A stretch of 64,000 nt of DNA, from positions 1-64,000 of the forward strand of contig JAFREE010000037.1 in NCBI GenBank assembly GCA_019400425.1. Reading direction: 5' to 3'. Below are positions 45,612 through 57,839 of this stretch, in pieces; positions within the stretch are counted from its first letter, which is position 1, and every line of letters begins with the position of its first letter. The stretch comes from Hymenochaete sp. R1 (lineage: Eukaryota; Basidiomycota; Agaricomycetes; Hymenochaetales; Hymenochaetaceae). The position numbers were made by a program, and so were the translations under genes. The notes under the pieces were generated by a model. That model was not told where the DNA came from and did not search any database. It was given only the letters and a program-made list of their open reading frames with translations.

Positions 45612-47714
45612 ATGGCACGTAAAGCTAGTAAACCCCAACAAGCTTCTCGCGTTCAGCAAGTATCATCGCCTATACAGCCAACTATGTTGCAAATGCTAGT
45701 GCTAGGAAACGATGCATTTTCCTTGCTTTCTTTACCACTGGCACTCTCTGTCATCGAGTCAGAGCTGAGGCCCCTCTTTGGAGCCGTGGCCACGAACTTG
45801 TACTTCACATATATTTCGTTTGTAGTCATCCTTTTATCAACGATGCTGCCGCGGCCAAGTTGGGTCACGAATAATGCCCCGTCGCTCATATGCGCAATGA
45901 TGTGCTGCATACCACCGTTCGTCCACTGGCTGGGCACCAAAGCGGCCGGTCTTGAGGATCCATTTATAGGACCTCTGGTTGCGTATACTCCTGTGATGTT
46001 TCCAGCCGCTTACGTGGCGATGGACCACACGGCACATTCACTCGTATGAGAGTTTATCTGATGTTCTAGTGAAGTGACTGAAGGAAATTTTAGACCAGCC
46101 TTTCGCTTCCCGTCAAAGCGATGGGCTCTCTGATTGTAGCTCTTATCCATATAAAACTTCGTCACATCTGGACATTCATCCCTTTCAACCGAGTTTTCAG
46201 TCAACCTATTGTTGTACGTCTTTCTTGATTTTGTGCCTATTTGTTATTTTTTGACTCCGTTTCTAGCTCGTCTTCATAAGCTTCACATTATTCTTCGTCA
46301 AGTTGCACCTTAATTCGAAAGCGAGGGCTTCATGGTCAATTCGTATTGGTGCTGTGGCTTTACCCGTGGTGGCTATATACATTGCACTCTCGCAACCTCC
46401 ACTACGATTCCACTCTCTCCCATATCTACATCCTAACGGGCTTCTTCGCATTATTTCATCCACCCCAAGTATCACTGGTCGAATTGTTGTCGCCGAAGAT
46501 TATACGCACAATTTCCGGTTCCTCCGCGCGGATCACAGTCTGTTGGGCGGTGTATGGTTAAGTAACAGGTATATAATGCGGATGAATGACGAAACCGACT
46601 TCGTAAAGGACAAAAATGGTGTCATACTCGGAGACTCGATATACTCGGCTTTCGTCCTTCAAGAAGCAGCGCGCCTGCAGGTCAGAGAGCACCCGCAGGA
46701 AACTGCATTAATTATGTATGGACCTCATCTTCACTTTGTTGTACGGAATTAATACAGTATTCTATCTTACAGAGGTCTCGGAGCAGGGTGGGTAATCTTA
46801 CTGTATTAAAATGAGTGAAATGATACTGAGTGGGGTGCTTTGATCAGCATAGCAGCGCAGGCTTTTATGAGCCACGGACTAAAAACGTCGATAGTGGAAA
46901 TCGACCCGGTTGTCTATGACGCTGCCCGAAATTATTTTGGAGTTCCAGAACCTTCTGCTGCATACATTGAAGACGCACGAGGCTGGGTAGCAAGACAAGC
47001 TCTTTCACGCAATGAGACTTATGATATTATTGTACACGATTGTTTTTCTGGTGGTGGGGTTCCCGCACACCTTTTTACTTCAGAGTTCTGGGGAGACTTG
47101 AAGCAAATAGTTGACCCGGAGGGCATCATTGCTGTAGTACGTCTTTTCGCTTCGGGCGCGATTTTAACATGCTCAATGCTTTTATAAGAATTATGCTGGA
47201 GTCATTGGGAGCGAGTCATCCAAGGCGGTTTTATCGACCTTGAAAGCAAGCTTTGGTCAATGTCGTGTCTTCCACGACTTTAAGACAGAAGCCACTCCAG
47301 AGGAGCTTACTTCCGAGTTTATCAATCTTGCAAGTGAACCTAATGACCTTCCGGCTATCTACTCATCGTCTATGTCAGGTATTTTTCTGTTCTCCGTCAC
47401 CAAGAACTCTTGAATTTCGACTTTCCAGGGAGAAGGATTATCTTTCATCATATCTCCGCGAACACGTGTTACGCCTTCTCCCATATAGGGAAGTGGGATC
47501 AAATTTGATTCTTGGAGAATATGAAGAAGTGGAAGAGAACCAATGGGTATTGACTGATGCGAGAAACCCGCTGGGTGCTTGGGAGGATGCAGGGGCATTA
47601 GATCATTGGAAAGGTCAGTCGAGTGTTCCGCGGCGCGGTGCAGCAAGATATACTGACTTGTCATTTTTAGTCATGCGATCTATTCTTCCTGATTATGTCT
47701 GGTCTACATATTGA
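45612..47714 (+). CDS. Membrane-anchored spermidine-synthase-like protein
   Basis: The N-terminal half (exons 45612-46043, 46094-46213 and the start of exon 3 at 46267) holds several hydrophobic spans (FSLLSLPLALSVI, FTYISFVVILLSTML, LICAMMCCIPPFVHWLG, LVFISFTLFFVKL). The C-terminal half is a Rossmann fold of the spermidine synthase/methyltransferase type: SNRYIMRMNDETDF, ALIIGLGAGIAAQAF (SAM-type Gly motif), IVEIDPVVYDAARNYF (acidic ribose ligand), YIEDARGWV and YDIIVHDCFSGGGVPAHL. Fungal proteins of this layout exist, but whether they make polyamines is unclear; key putrescine residues were not assessed. The Gly-rich motif sits in a 15-nt exon (46773-46787). The junction near 47380-47420 is uncertain. 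End ILPDYVWSTY. Confidence 0.75.
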
Positions 47715-47963
47715 TTGATCAGCTTGCTTGCTTTTTGTACTGTATCCATGTTTTGCTAGTGGTAGCGTCTGAACTTGAACTGTTCCTTTGTTTTACGTCA
47801 TTATGGGACGGTGCCCTAACGCTTTGGCCCTGCGGGTTGGTTCCTCTTTCACCACAATAATGCTTCCACGCCGTGCTCGACTTCTCGACCACCTGGCATG
47901 CAGCTCATTATTTTCGCTTTATTCTGCCATCTATCTTTCCTACGCGTGAACACCTAAGCAACT
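47715..47963. promoter_or_regulatory. Upstream region of the nuclease-helicase gene
   Basis: 250 bp between two same-strand genes; no coding signal and no clear TATA box. Confidence 0.3.
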
Positions 47964-50900
47964 ATGCGCTCGAAAAGCGTCTCAGCGACAAATATTGCCG
48001 TTCACCATCATCTTCAGTGCGACCTCTACCTTTATAATACGTACCACGGAGCTGCAACATTCAACGGTCCAGACAAGGTTAATTCAAAGTCTCGGAATGG
48101 ACAACTCACACTCTCGGAGACGGCGAAGGCTACCATGACTCGGGGCAACGACTGGGAAGCCAGCTTGCTGAGATGGCTCGATGAGAAAAACCTCCTGGTG
48201 CGAGTTCTTTGCAGCCGACTCGAAGGCCCAGAGATACAAGATCTCATCATGATTGAACTCGATGGGGGAAGGGAGCACTTTTTTTTAGCTGGTCTAGTGT
48301 TCGCGCCTCCCGCTGAGGCTTTCAAGGCTCGATTCCGCGAGAGCGGGGAAGAACCTGTGCAGTTCGGCATTGCGAAGCCTGACCTAGTGGAGATCAAACG
48401 AGATCAGGATGGAATAATACTTTGGAGGGTTATAGATGCGAAGTCTTCTGTAAATGTTAAGGTGCGGTTGTGTATACTATCGTATCGGTTCTTGAATGAC
48501 TGAAGAACCTCTTGTGAAGACGTCGCACCATGTTCAGATATACTTTTATCACCTTTGTCTTGAGCATATACTTCCTCAGCCCGCTTTCAAACCCTTGGGG
48601 ACATCAGCCGTTTGGGTCCCTCCAACTTTCTATGGTGCTACTCCCAAACCCTCTCTAGACGGTTTAAAGTCCATTGCTACACCTTTGTTAGCGCTTCCTC
48701 TGGATACATTTTTCTTTAGCAAGCTCCCTCAAATCTTGACATCGGACAAGAAGAACGTGAAATGGCATTTCAATCCTCTGTGCTCCGGTTGCCCCTTTGA
48801 GAACGAGTGCAGACGGGATGCGACACAGAAGGGCGAATTGGGAGCTATGGCGAATATCTCCATTCTCGATGCCGAAGTCCTTAGGTCTTTTCTCGCGGTG
48901 TCGGATGTTCGAAAACTGGCTTCGTCGTCAACAGATATTGAAGACCTGTACCAAACCATCTCTTCAGCTCCAGAAATGGCTCGGTTGGAATATCGACACC
49001 CCTCTATGACCAAGAAAGCGAAAAAGATACTAAAGGTCAAGGGCACTCGGAGTCCCCTCGTTGATGCAGCGCGTACTAAGCAAGTTCAGGTGAGGAATAT
49101 AGGTGTAATTAAAGGTGAATTAGTCTGATACTCTCTGACTCGAAGGTCTTGAAGAAACGGACGTCGATGCTCCCACGCGAAGAAGACATAGCCATTGTCA
49201 TCTCTCTGTTGCTGGACCCTGCGGACAATGGAATTGCGGCGTACTGCATCTCAGCTTTCTTCAAACCCAATTATTTTCCCTTGCCCTGGGTTGCCTCAGG
49301 AAAGTCGGAAACTCTCGTCGAAGACTTATCGACAATCATACAGCACATTCTCGACATGAATGATATCCAAGACGTACCCCCACGGACGCAAACGTATATT
49401 TTCTCTGAAGCAGAAAGAGAAGCCTTGCAGCGAACGCTAATTGAAGTAGCCTTGACGAGTGACCCTCTTGATGATTTTCAGGACAAGGTTCGTCTGTGCA
49501 TTGGTGCACTTTGTGAGGGGGCATCGTTATTAGCAACATCTTTTCAACCCCTTGTCCTGTCAGGCGCTCTGCTTGATTTCCTGGGTACCAAGGTTGGACT
49601 CTCAACAACAGACTTACAGGAATGTTGCAGGCGCCTGGGTTTGCCTTTTCGTTCTGGATCTGACGAGGATCTTAGAGGGCGAATAAGGGACGAACTTGCG
49701 CGATTGCGCAAGGTTACAGGTTATAGCTCGGATACGAATTCGGAGTCCAGTAATGTAACAGAAAATAGACCTGACTTGCATTGTCGCTCAGAAATTGGAC
49801 GACTACCGCGCGTGGTTGTTATCAAGAATGCAATCGACCAACTTCTCGCGCTACCGCTTCCAGGGTATTGGGGTCTGCAACAGTGTTGTGCAGCTTTGCA
49901 GACCAACGAAGCCGAGTCGTGTCCTTCGAGCGATACTATTTATTCAGCTTTCGTATCAAACCAGACCGAGGAAATGAGCCGGCTATTGGAGACAAGTACA
50001 AAATGCACATACGACGTTGTAACTAAAACACGAGACGTGGCCAATCGTGTCACAGAGAAAATGAGCGACATGTTCCTCAATGATGCTCGAATATTAACTT
50101 CTGAGTTCATGGATATATGCCGCCAGGATCGTCTACGCAAACTCTTTTTCATGCAACAGGTAAGCTCGTTATTTCGTCGACTCGTCACTCATTAATAGGC
50201 CCATGTGTAGTTTGAAGCTCTAGCCAAGCTAAATGTTTTATGGCACGACAGGATAGAAGGTTGCTATGATGCTCCTCGGATGGAATATTGCCATTCGACA
50301 TACTCAAAAGAAATGGGATACCTTCATACATTTACTCTACATTCCGGTTACGTCGACTTGGCTGGCGAGAAAGAGAGATCATATTTTGGTTATATCCTAA
50401 CTGAAGACAGTGACTCGGAATCCGAGGTCCCAGTTGAAGCACTTTTCGATGACTTGGCTGTCTTCAACCTCGTCTTCCCTCTTAATAGGTATATTCGCAG
50501 CCGTTGGTTATCGCAGCATATCCGAGTTCAACGAGAGCTTTTCGTTGCAGATGTGCAAGAAATGAATGTACGAGATTTCAAAACTTTCGTCATTCTGAGG
50601 ACGTACGGGAATCCGAGTTTACGATTCAGACACGATACGACGTATCGCCTATCCCCCCGATTTGTGGACTTCAATATTACAAAGATTCTCAGTGCACTCG
50701 TGGAGATGGATCTCGATACCCCATCCCATCCGGGTTACATGCTCCTTCATCCCTTTTTACAACTTTTTACCGATCCGAGAGCATTTGCGAAGCTTTCGAA
50801 TGATACAGATATAACTGTTCGGTATGTTGAGAAAGAAAAGGGAATCCAGCGAAGCTTGAGAGAACTAAGCAACCTTGATCATTCATCGGCCCGTTCATTG

Positions 50901-52636
50901 CTGTTTAAGCCATCCCAACATCAAGCCCTCGATCGGATGTTGAAGAATCGCCTTGCTGTCATATGGGGCCCACCTGGTAGGTTAATTCTAGTCGCTTTCC
51001 TTCCGAAAATACGGGCTTAAACGACGCACAGGAACTGGGAAGACATACACCATTGCTTTGTCTCTTTTAAGGCTAATTCAGATTAGGTCAGCCTGTGGGA
51101 TAGTTGGCCAACAGCTAATTTTCCTGACGGCGATGACTCATGCGGCCATAGAAGCTTGCCTCTCAAAGTTGGACTCTTTGATGAAAGATTATCATCACTG
51201 TGGATCGTTGGGCATGGACACGGCCTGGCTGCAGAAGATAAGGCTTGAACGCGTAACGTCTGGCGCACTTCATGCTCCGCCATCTAAACAGGATGAAACA
51301 TATATTTATGCCGGAACAGTTTATCAGGTACCGTAAGACATTTCATGGAAGCAATCGTAACGATATTTACGCTTATTCTGTAGCTGTTTTCCTTCTCAAA
51401 GAAGCGTAAGTTAAAGGCAGACTATGTCGTCATTGACGAAGCCGGTCAATTGGGCCTAGGTCCGGCTTCTTTGGTCCTGAAAGCGCTGCAAGCTGACGGC
51501 AAAGTTATTGTGGCAGGAGACTCAGAACAACTGGCTCCGATTTTAACTTCGCAATACCCTCAAACGGAGGCACAATTATTTGGTTCAATATTGGACTGCC
51601 TTATGGCGAAATTAGCAAAGGAGGACAAGACTGCGAATTTGTCTATCTCTCCTCTATCCATTACCGGGACAGAGTCATCAATGGAAAGTACGGTTGTCCA
51701 GTTAACGGAGAACTTTAGGCTCAATCCTGATCTCGGAGACTTCATCTCTACCATTTACAAGCGTTCTTTTGCTCCGCAGAAAACTCAAGCCGTCAAAGTA
51801 GCCAGACTCCTCCAGAGGCTCGACCAAGTTGAGGGCAACGATAATAATTTCCTACAGGCAAGAAGAATATTGTTGGGTCTTTCTGCCGCAATGCGCCGAA
51901 AACCTCAGGATGTATTGGACGAACCAAAGTTCAAGGACAAGCAGCCATCCGCTGTCCCTGAGCTTGATACACGTGCTATATCATTGGCTCTAATACGGTT
52001 AGACACAATATCATTGGAGCCAGACCAGCTAGGCTACGAGGTTCATGTTAGAGCCGAAGCTCTATTCGCGGCGACTTTGGTCCAATTGCTTCAGAAAGCT
52101 GCACCAGACGAAACGATATTTGTAGCAACACCGCATCGAGTTCAACGTCAAGCTGTAAAAGATGCACTTTTGACATCGACCCTATCGTCCTCGTCCGTAG
52201 ATGATTTAACAGCTGCTCTCAGTTCCCTGCAACTGGGTAGTGGAAATGCCGGAGCGGAGATCCAAAATGTAACGGTCGATACGATCGAAAGACTGCAGGG
52301 TATATGCATTTTGCGTATGTGATGCTGTTCGCTTTTGATATATCAATTACAGGCTCTGAGGCTGCATTCGTAATATGCCTGTTTTCGCACACATACGGCG
52401 GGAACGCCAATCTGGCCGTCGACTTCCTCCTTGAGAGGAGGCGACTTAACGTCGCCATTAGTAGATCAAAGCAGTTGTGCATCCTCATCTCATCCAAGGC
52501 CGTCCTCCGCCCCTCAATAAGAGTCTTATCTAATCAGCGCACTGCAAAAGGGTTTGCATTTCTAAAGGCATTCGAAGATCGAGCTTGGTCTACGACTGCG
52601 ACAGTCGACCTCGATAGCTTCATAGATAGTGTCTAA
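47964..52636 (+). CDS. Cas4/RecB-like nuclease fused to SF1 helicase
   Basis: Model join(47964..48461,48520..49089,49146..50159,50211..50976,51032..51327,51384..52299,52353..52636), 1447 residues, all phases consistent. Nuclease, residues 1-270: Cys19 in LQCDLYLY, Asp140 in KPDLVE, Asp158/Lys160 in VIDAKSS (PD-(D/E)XK), Gln172/Tyr176 (QxxxY, RecB motif), and Cys254, Cys257, Cys263 in CSGCPFENEC, completing a four-Cys Fe-S site. Residues about 360-930 match no domain I know. Helicase, about 930-1447: Walker A GPPGTGKT (Lys953, split by an intron), Walker B VVIDEAG (1063-1069), VAGDSEQLAP (motif III), LTENFR, VDTIERLQGSEA (V), VAISRSK (VI). It resembles bacterial TM0106-type nuclease-helicases more than Dna2: the nuclease is at the extreme N-terminus and the linker is long. 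Likely processes DNA (or RNA) ends. Catalytically intact by motifs. Confidence 0.88.
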
Positions 52637-52855
52637 TATGATTATATACAGGATCCGTTTTTATGGAAAGGGTATAGGGTGAAAATGAAAGAGGAAAGCA
52701 GGACAGAAAGCCATAACAATTGGTGTACATCCATGTATGTTTGAAAGTATCTAAAATCCGGAGCCGAGATGTGAAAAACTATCTATGCGAATCAAAAGGT
52801 ATAATTTATGATGGTTGTAAGGATGAAGTAACGCAATGGTCACGCCAGACGCACT
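52637..52855. other. Short spacer between convergent genes
   Basis: About 220 bp joining the 3' ends of the nuclease-helicase and TRK1 genes. No gene seen. Confidence 0.35.
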
Positions 52856-55800
52856 TCACGATTGATTCGATTGTTCCTGAACAGAGCCAATATGGGTTGC
52901 CTGCTCTTTTCTGCCAATGCCGTCTATGCCATTTGACTCCTGAACGACTTCATCATCATCTCCCATATTCGATGTCTTCTTGAATTCGTGAGGCAGAATA
53001 ACGGCACGGTCGATAGCATTCGGTAACCCGCGATGCCTGCCGCGTATCATGACGAAACAGATGATGAGTTTAGACAATGGAGTAAGTGCTCCGGAGAAAG
53101 AGAAATTCGCCTACAGATCACTGTTAGCAGGAACTGGATTTGGTGTATCATCAAGGGAGTACGTACATAAGGAACTCCGAGACTCAGGCCAACGGTACCG
53201 TACGCCGAGATGAGTTCGAAAACTACTGACAATTAATAATAGACAACGAGAGGGAGCAAAAACTTATTTACCAACAGCGAAAATGGTAAACCATTCTAGA
53301 TTTACTTCGTCTTGTATCTTCCCTCGCTCAATGATACAGACTAAGAACAATGCCAAACCCAGCCACCACATATCTAGACCGCAGTCAGCACAGTGAACAA
53401 GAAAATAATCAGTAGTATATACCAAATGCTAGTTGTCTCCGCGCGTGCCACGCGAGATAGCGGCCCCAGACAGCCATCCGAGGCCCTTCGGCGCTCGGTT
53501 CTTCCTCGTCTTCATCCTCGTCCTCAAAAATTCCCAACGTCTTTTCCTCGTACACATTAGTTGATCGAACACTGAGAACATTCTTAGTAGCGGGGCTGAC
53601 AGATCATTGCGACTCGTACCTCATGGCCACTGGATCTAAATTTACCGTTCAGTGATTGTGTGTCGTGTATTTAACATTACTTACAGACACTGATATACAT
53701 CATCATTACATATAATGTCCTAAAGTTGAAATTAGCCACATAAATATACAGTTGGAGAAACGGGCTTACTGAACGGCAGGTGCGAGTTCGGAGATTGTGA
53801 CTGTCGCAAAGCCAGAAGCTCGTACGCAAATTGCCTGAAGAAACCCAATCGCGAATCGAACACCCAGAGGTATGGCTTCAAAGTAGCTGCTACCAATATC
53901 CAGGACGAGGAAGAATAGCCAATCAGTCGCACTGTCAAGTCACAATCAGCTCGATCTGCCTCAGAAGACAGCTAGACTTCACGTACTTCAGGGCGATCAA
54001 GACAGTGAGAAGGAACCAAGTCTGGTGGGACGGGAAGAGATAGACAAAACATCTCCTTGGATGATCGAGTAAAAAGTGCAGTGTATCATTCAAACGTGAG
54101 TCACGAGGGATGCACTTGGTGATAAGCCAGCTGCATGAAAAACTTAGATACGTCATTGATTATCAAAACCACAATGTCCTTACATCAGCAAACGAAGGCT
54201 GTGGCGTCAAAAATACGTGAGTTCAGAACGAATATTTTGGGTTCTCACTTACAAAATAGGCTTAAATATTGTCCCGTCAGCGAGGAACTTTTGCATCGAA
54301 GGGAGAAGAGGGACGTACGAAAGCAGTATTGCCAGCAAGGACAAGGTATGCCATCACAAAAATCATTGGATACGCCTTTTGAAAAGGGATCATCGACTGA
54401 TCAACCAAGGACATGCCAGTGTTCGTAAATGCTGATAGGATCTGAAAAACAGAGAACCAGGCAGGAGGTACAAAGCGATGTAGATTTGGCGGCTCGAAAT
54501 CACTGCGCCATTGTGAAGTGGACATATACGGCGTTATGATAACATATGCAGTGAACAAAATACCAAAAAAATACTGTCGTTGCATTTTTAGTGCGTAGAA
54601 GTTTAAGAGTTACGTGCTGTGTTGACTCACGAAGGCAACAATCCAAAGTAAAGCCGTAAGAGCGCGGTACTCAACGCCTCCTAGTTCTTGAAGATGTTCG
54701 TCAGTGAGCATATGGAACTTCGAGTTCCTTCCAATAATGGCGTCGAAGGAAAAATACGATAACGTTTGTTCTCGATCTCCTTGTCCAGTCGAGCTTATCA
54801 GCGTCTGGGTCCGAGGCATTGTGACTGTCCGCACCAGACGCCGCTCCACCGAAGGGAAGAACCTCCTCAACAATCGAAGTAAAATATCGGTTGGATAAGG
54901 AAAGCCTCCAAAATTACGATTCATAACCGGGATGCGCGCTTTGGAGCTGGTCTGGGATCGTTGTGACTGCCTTGTCGTGGCTCGCGTTGTAAGAGGTACG
55001 CCTCCCACAGGAACAAAACCTAGAAATTAAGCGTGAGTTTGCATGAGCTCTCAGCCAACTTTTAAATGACATACTTCGATCATCGTGAACTACAGAGCTA
55101 GGATGGCGAGAATTTGTGGGAGATCTAGAGCGCATGCTGTGTGTGTGCACGAACGATGCCCTTCGGTCTCTCTCTCTTGAACGATTTCTTCCACGTAAAT
55201 CGTGCTCTGGCATTTTGAATTCGACTGTCATTGTGTGTCCTAAAGGAACGCCTGAGTTGGAATTGCCTTGCTGAAGTGTCGGAGACCTCGCAAGAATAGG
55301 TGCACTAGGGACCTTTGAAGATCCAGGGTCCATCTCGCTGTTGCTCGACGATTCCTCTATTTCTTCAATCGCTGAGCTACGGTACAACATTATAATAAAC
55401 GGAGCTTTACAAAGCCTTTGAACTTACCCGTGAAGATTATGTTGCATTTCTGCGATGCTCACAGAAGCGCCTCTATGCCTACGAGGAGGTATGATAGTGG
55501 ACTCCTGTGAGACCCATCCGCTTGGATCAACGGGTTTAGGAGCGTCGTCCATTCGGCGAATCATTTCCGGGCGCAATTTATGCAATGCCTTTTTCTTAAA
55601 AAAGCTAAAGCGCGCATTGTCCCTTTTCCCGAGCTTTTCGTCCTCCAGAGAGTTGTTGCCACTCTCTGGAATAGGCGTTAGAGGACCGTTTTGCGATCGA
55701 GTGCGCGTGAATACTTGTGATAACCGCCTTGAAAAGGGAACCGATCCTGAAGTTGATCCTCTTTCGATACGAGCTTTCTGCCTTTCGATTTCTGCCTCAA

Positions 55801-56298
55801 TTATGTGTGCGAATGATTTGGCAAAATAACGCCTGGGTCAACTTTTAAGCCGTACACTCCCATAGAAGAGCAGGCGTTACGCACCTCCTAATATAAACCA
55901 TAACCCACGAGACAGACACCTTGATCATACATTTCAGTCACTATCATATCGAGCGAAAGTATACTCCAAACGCACCAGATTCCCTATGACCATCTGTATT
56001 ACAAGGAGCGTTTGCTGGAATCCAGTAAGGGAGCTGAGGTCCACTGTCGCAAGACCACATACGGCCATGGCACTGACACAATTGAACAAAGAGTCGATAT
56101 AGCTAATGCGCGTTGCACCATTAGACGCATAAAAGATAATAGAAAATATGAGGGGTCCGAAAGTGCTGGAGACAGGCAACGCTTATTTGATGTTTTGAAA
56201 CCAGTAGTCCTATGTTCCACTCACAAGTACAGAAGATGTATCCGATAAAAATTGAGGTGCTGCCGTAAAAAACCCCAAAGGTAAGTCACAGCTTGCAT
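52856..56298 (-). CDS. TRK1: TRK-type high-affinity potassium transporter
   Basis: Plasma-membrane K+ uptake system with four membrane-pore-membrane repeats. Start MQAVTYLWGFLRQHLNFYRI at 56298. First repeat: FTFGPLIFSIIFYASNG, YIDSLFNCVSAMAVCGLATV (pore and filter, Gly kept), GFQQTLLVIQMVIGNL. Then a long cytosolic loop (about 55840-54900), charged and Ser/Arg-rich, as in yeast Trk1. Second repeat: YRALTALLWIVAF, YFFGILFTAYVIITPY, AWFSVFQILSAFTNTGMSLV. Later: FLLTVLIALK, FAIGFLQAISVRASGFATV, LGLALFLVCIIERG, and FTIFAVVFELISAYGTVGLS (fourth pore). The C-terminus ends GSVQEQSNQS. Many short introns; the hydrophobic segments and pore motifs all stay open, so the gene appears functional. The upstream start is a little uncertain. 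Confidence 0.88.
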
Positions 56299-57007
56299 GT
56301 TGAGCAAGCAACAAGTCTAGCGTGAGCCTGAATATGCTCTAGCAGCGGATGGAGGGGTGATAATGGACAAGGTGGAAGGGGGCTGGGAAGTCAAGAGGAC
56401 GAGGACGTTGCTCTTTCTTCGTCAGTTTCAACGCCGATCCGCGTTCCTCAATATTGCCGACTGCATTGTACAAGACTTCTCCATTCAGTCCTTTACCGCC
56501 GAACTTTCATCGCCTCTCCTGCGCCAAACCAGCCAAAGTTATTGCTCGAAGCAGGTCCGAAACATCCTTAAAGCACCAAATGAAAAAGTCATTTCTAAGT
56601 ACCTCCTTTAGCTCGACGTCCGACAGTAAATTAACATTTATGCTTAAGCTTGACACTGCAGTAGCTTTCTCCAGCCACCTCCGAAGCGCCGCTGTCTCGT
56701 CGTTGGTTGTCAAGCTCTTTCTCAGTATTCAACCTACGTCTTTAAGCATACGGTCCGGTTATGTCTTGCCATGAGGCCAACGGGGATTGTGGCGGACCTA
56801 CTCTTTATGGGCGCCCACTTCCTCGCAATGCACCCGTAACACGCCGAGTTTGCTTTTCTCCGTCACTTCGATGAATAGGACTCCGACATCGGCCTTTTAG
56901 TTCGCTCGAGGGCAAACGTCGGCGGTACACCTACCGCCTGTTTCGTTCGACTGACCATACAATTTAGGAACAAAAACCAATTCTTCTAATGCCGATGAAT
57001 GGATGCC
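56299..57007. other. Intergenic
   Basis: Upstream region of TRK1. Minus and plus frames at 56357-56774 overlap each other and show no family features. Confidence 0.35.
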
Positions 57008-57150
57008 TCAGGTGTCATTCTTCTTAACTGTTTTGACGTCAGCGAACTTGGGCCACCTGAAGACAAAGGCGTAGATGGCAACCATACCTCTGATCATCAG
57101 AGAGAGCAAGAACCGCCATATTTGGACATAAACTGTATGTGACTTATAAG
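57008..57150 (-). CDS. Possible last exon of a small membrane protein
   Basis: A minus-strand segment reads YVQIWRFLLSLMIRGMVAIY, then FRWPKFADVKTVKKNDT and stop. It is preceded by a CACATACAG acceptor, and further upstream by the hydrophobic VVGLLISATFFAG frame. It looks like the C-terminal membrane span and tail of a small protein, but I could not link it in frame to a start. Its upstream exons would overlap, antisense, the first exon of the plus-strand gene at 57299. Confidence 0.3.
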
Positions 57151-57298
57151 GGAACAGGCTGATGTATAGCAACATTGTATTCGGTGGAAGCATATATACC
57201 AGCAAAGAAAGTAGCAGATATCAGTAATCCCACAACATACGCTCTTTATTTTTCCACGGCATTCATCGTCCGTCACTTTATCACTCGAATCGAGAATC

Positions 57299-57715
57299 AT
57301 GTTTGCAAGCCACTTCCGCCTACCGGCTTTCATTACCATTCTTTTCATAGTCTCCCTCTGTGAGCATGCTCCGAACCTCACACGTATCTAACAAGCTAAT
57401 GCTTTTTTTTAAAAAAAAGTTTCAATGCAAGTCTGTGCAAGCCCAGTATGGCGTACAGCTCAGATTGTTGCGCAGAAAAACCGAATGGGCTGTATCAATG
57501 GCTGTGCCGTGAGTGAAAACCTTCGGGAATCCAAAATCCAGTACTCACTATCCTTACAGAGCCACGTAAACGGCACCACTCACTTTGATACTCCTTTCGA
57601 CGATACACTGGTAGCATTCAGGTTGCCAGAAATCAGTGCCGGTCACGTTCTGGTCATTCCTTTTGCTGCTATCCTAGTCGTATGCTGGCAGATGTTCAGG
57701 GGAAGAAGCAAATAA
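57299..57715 (+). CDS. Small type I membrane or secreted protein
   Basis: Model join(57299..57383,57420..57508,57560..57715), 109 residues, phases consistent. Signal peptide MFASHFRLPAFITILFIVSL, then a short ectodomain with N-glycosylation sequons (NLT, NGT) and four Cys (Cys after the signal, MQVCASP, GCINGC). A C-terminal hydrophobic span HVLVIPFAAILVVCW and a basic stop-transfer tail QMFRGRSK follow. The first intron is only 36 nt with a T9/A8 tract before the acceptor, which is unusual. It was not recoverable as a single frame. Family not recognised; by size and layout it could be a surface or cell-wall signalling protein. Confidence 0.55.
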
Positions 57716-57839
57716 CTCGATAAAATAATTGACACGATAGAAAAGAACGAAAGATATAAAAAATTGCGACACCTGCGACACCTTATACCAGCTCACAAGA
57801 CTATGCCAATACATTCGAATATATGCAACATGTTTGTCC
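57716..57839. other. Short 3' spacer
   Basis: AT-rich spacer between convergent genes; nothing else seen. Confidence 0.3.

Noticed and set aside
48520..49089. Nuclease and helicase as two separate genes
   Set aside because: Introns at 48462-48519 and 49090-49145 join the frames in phase, with no promoter-sized gap and no second start with a typical N-terminus.
52720..52983. 87-residue plus-strand ORF
   Set aside because: Antisense to the TRK1 terminal exon.
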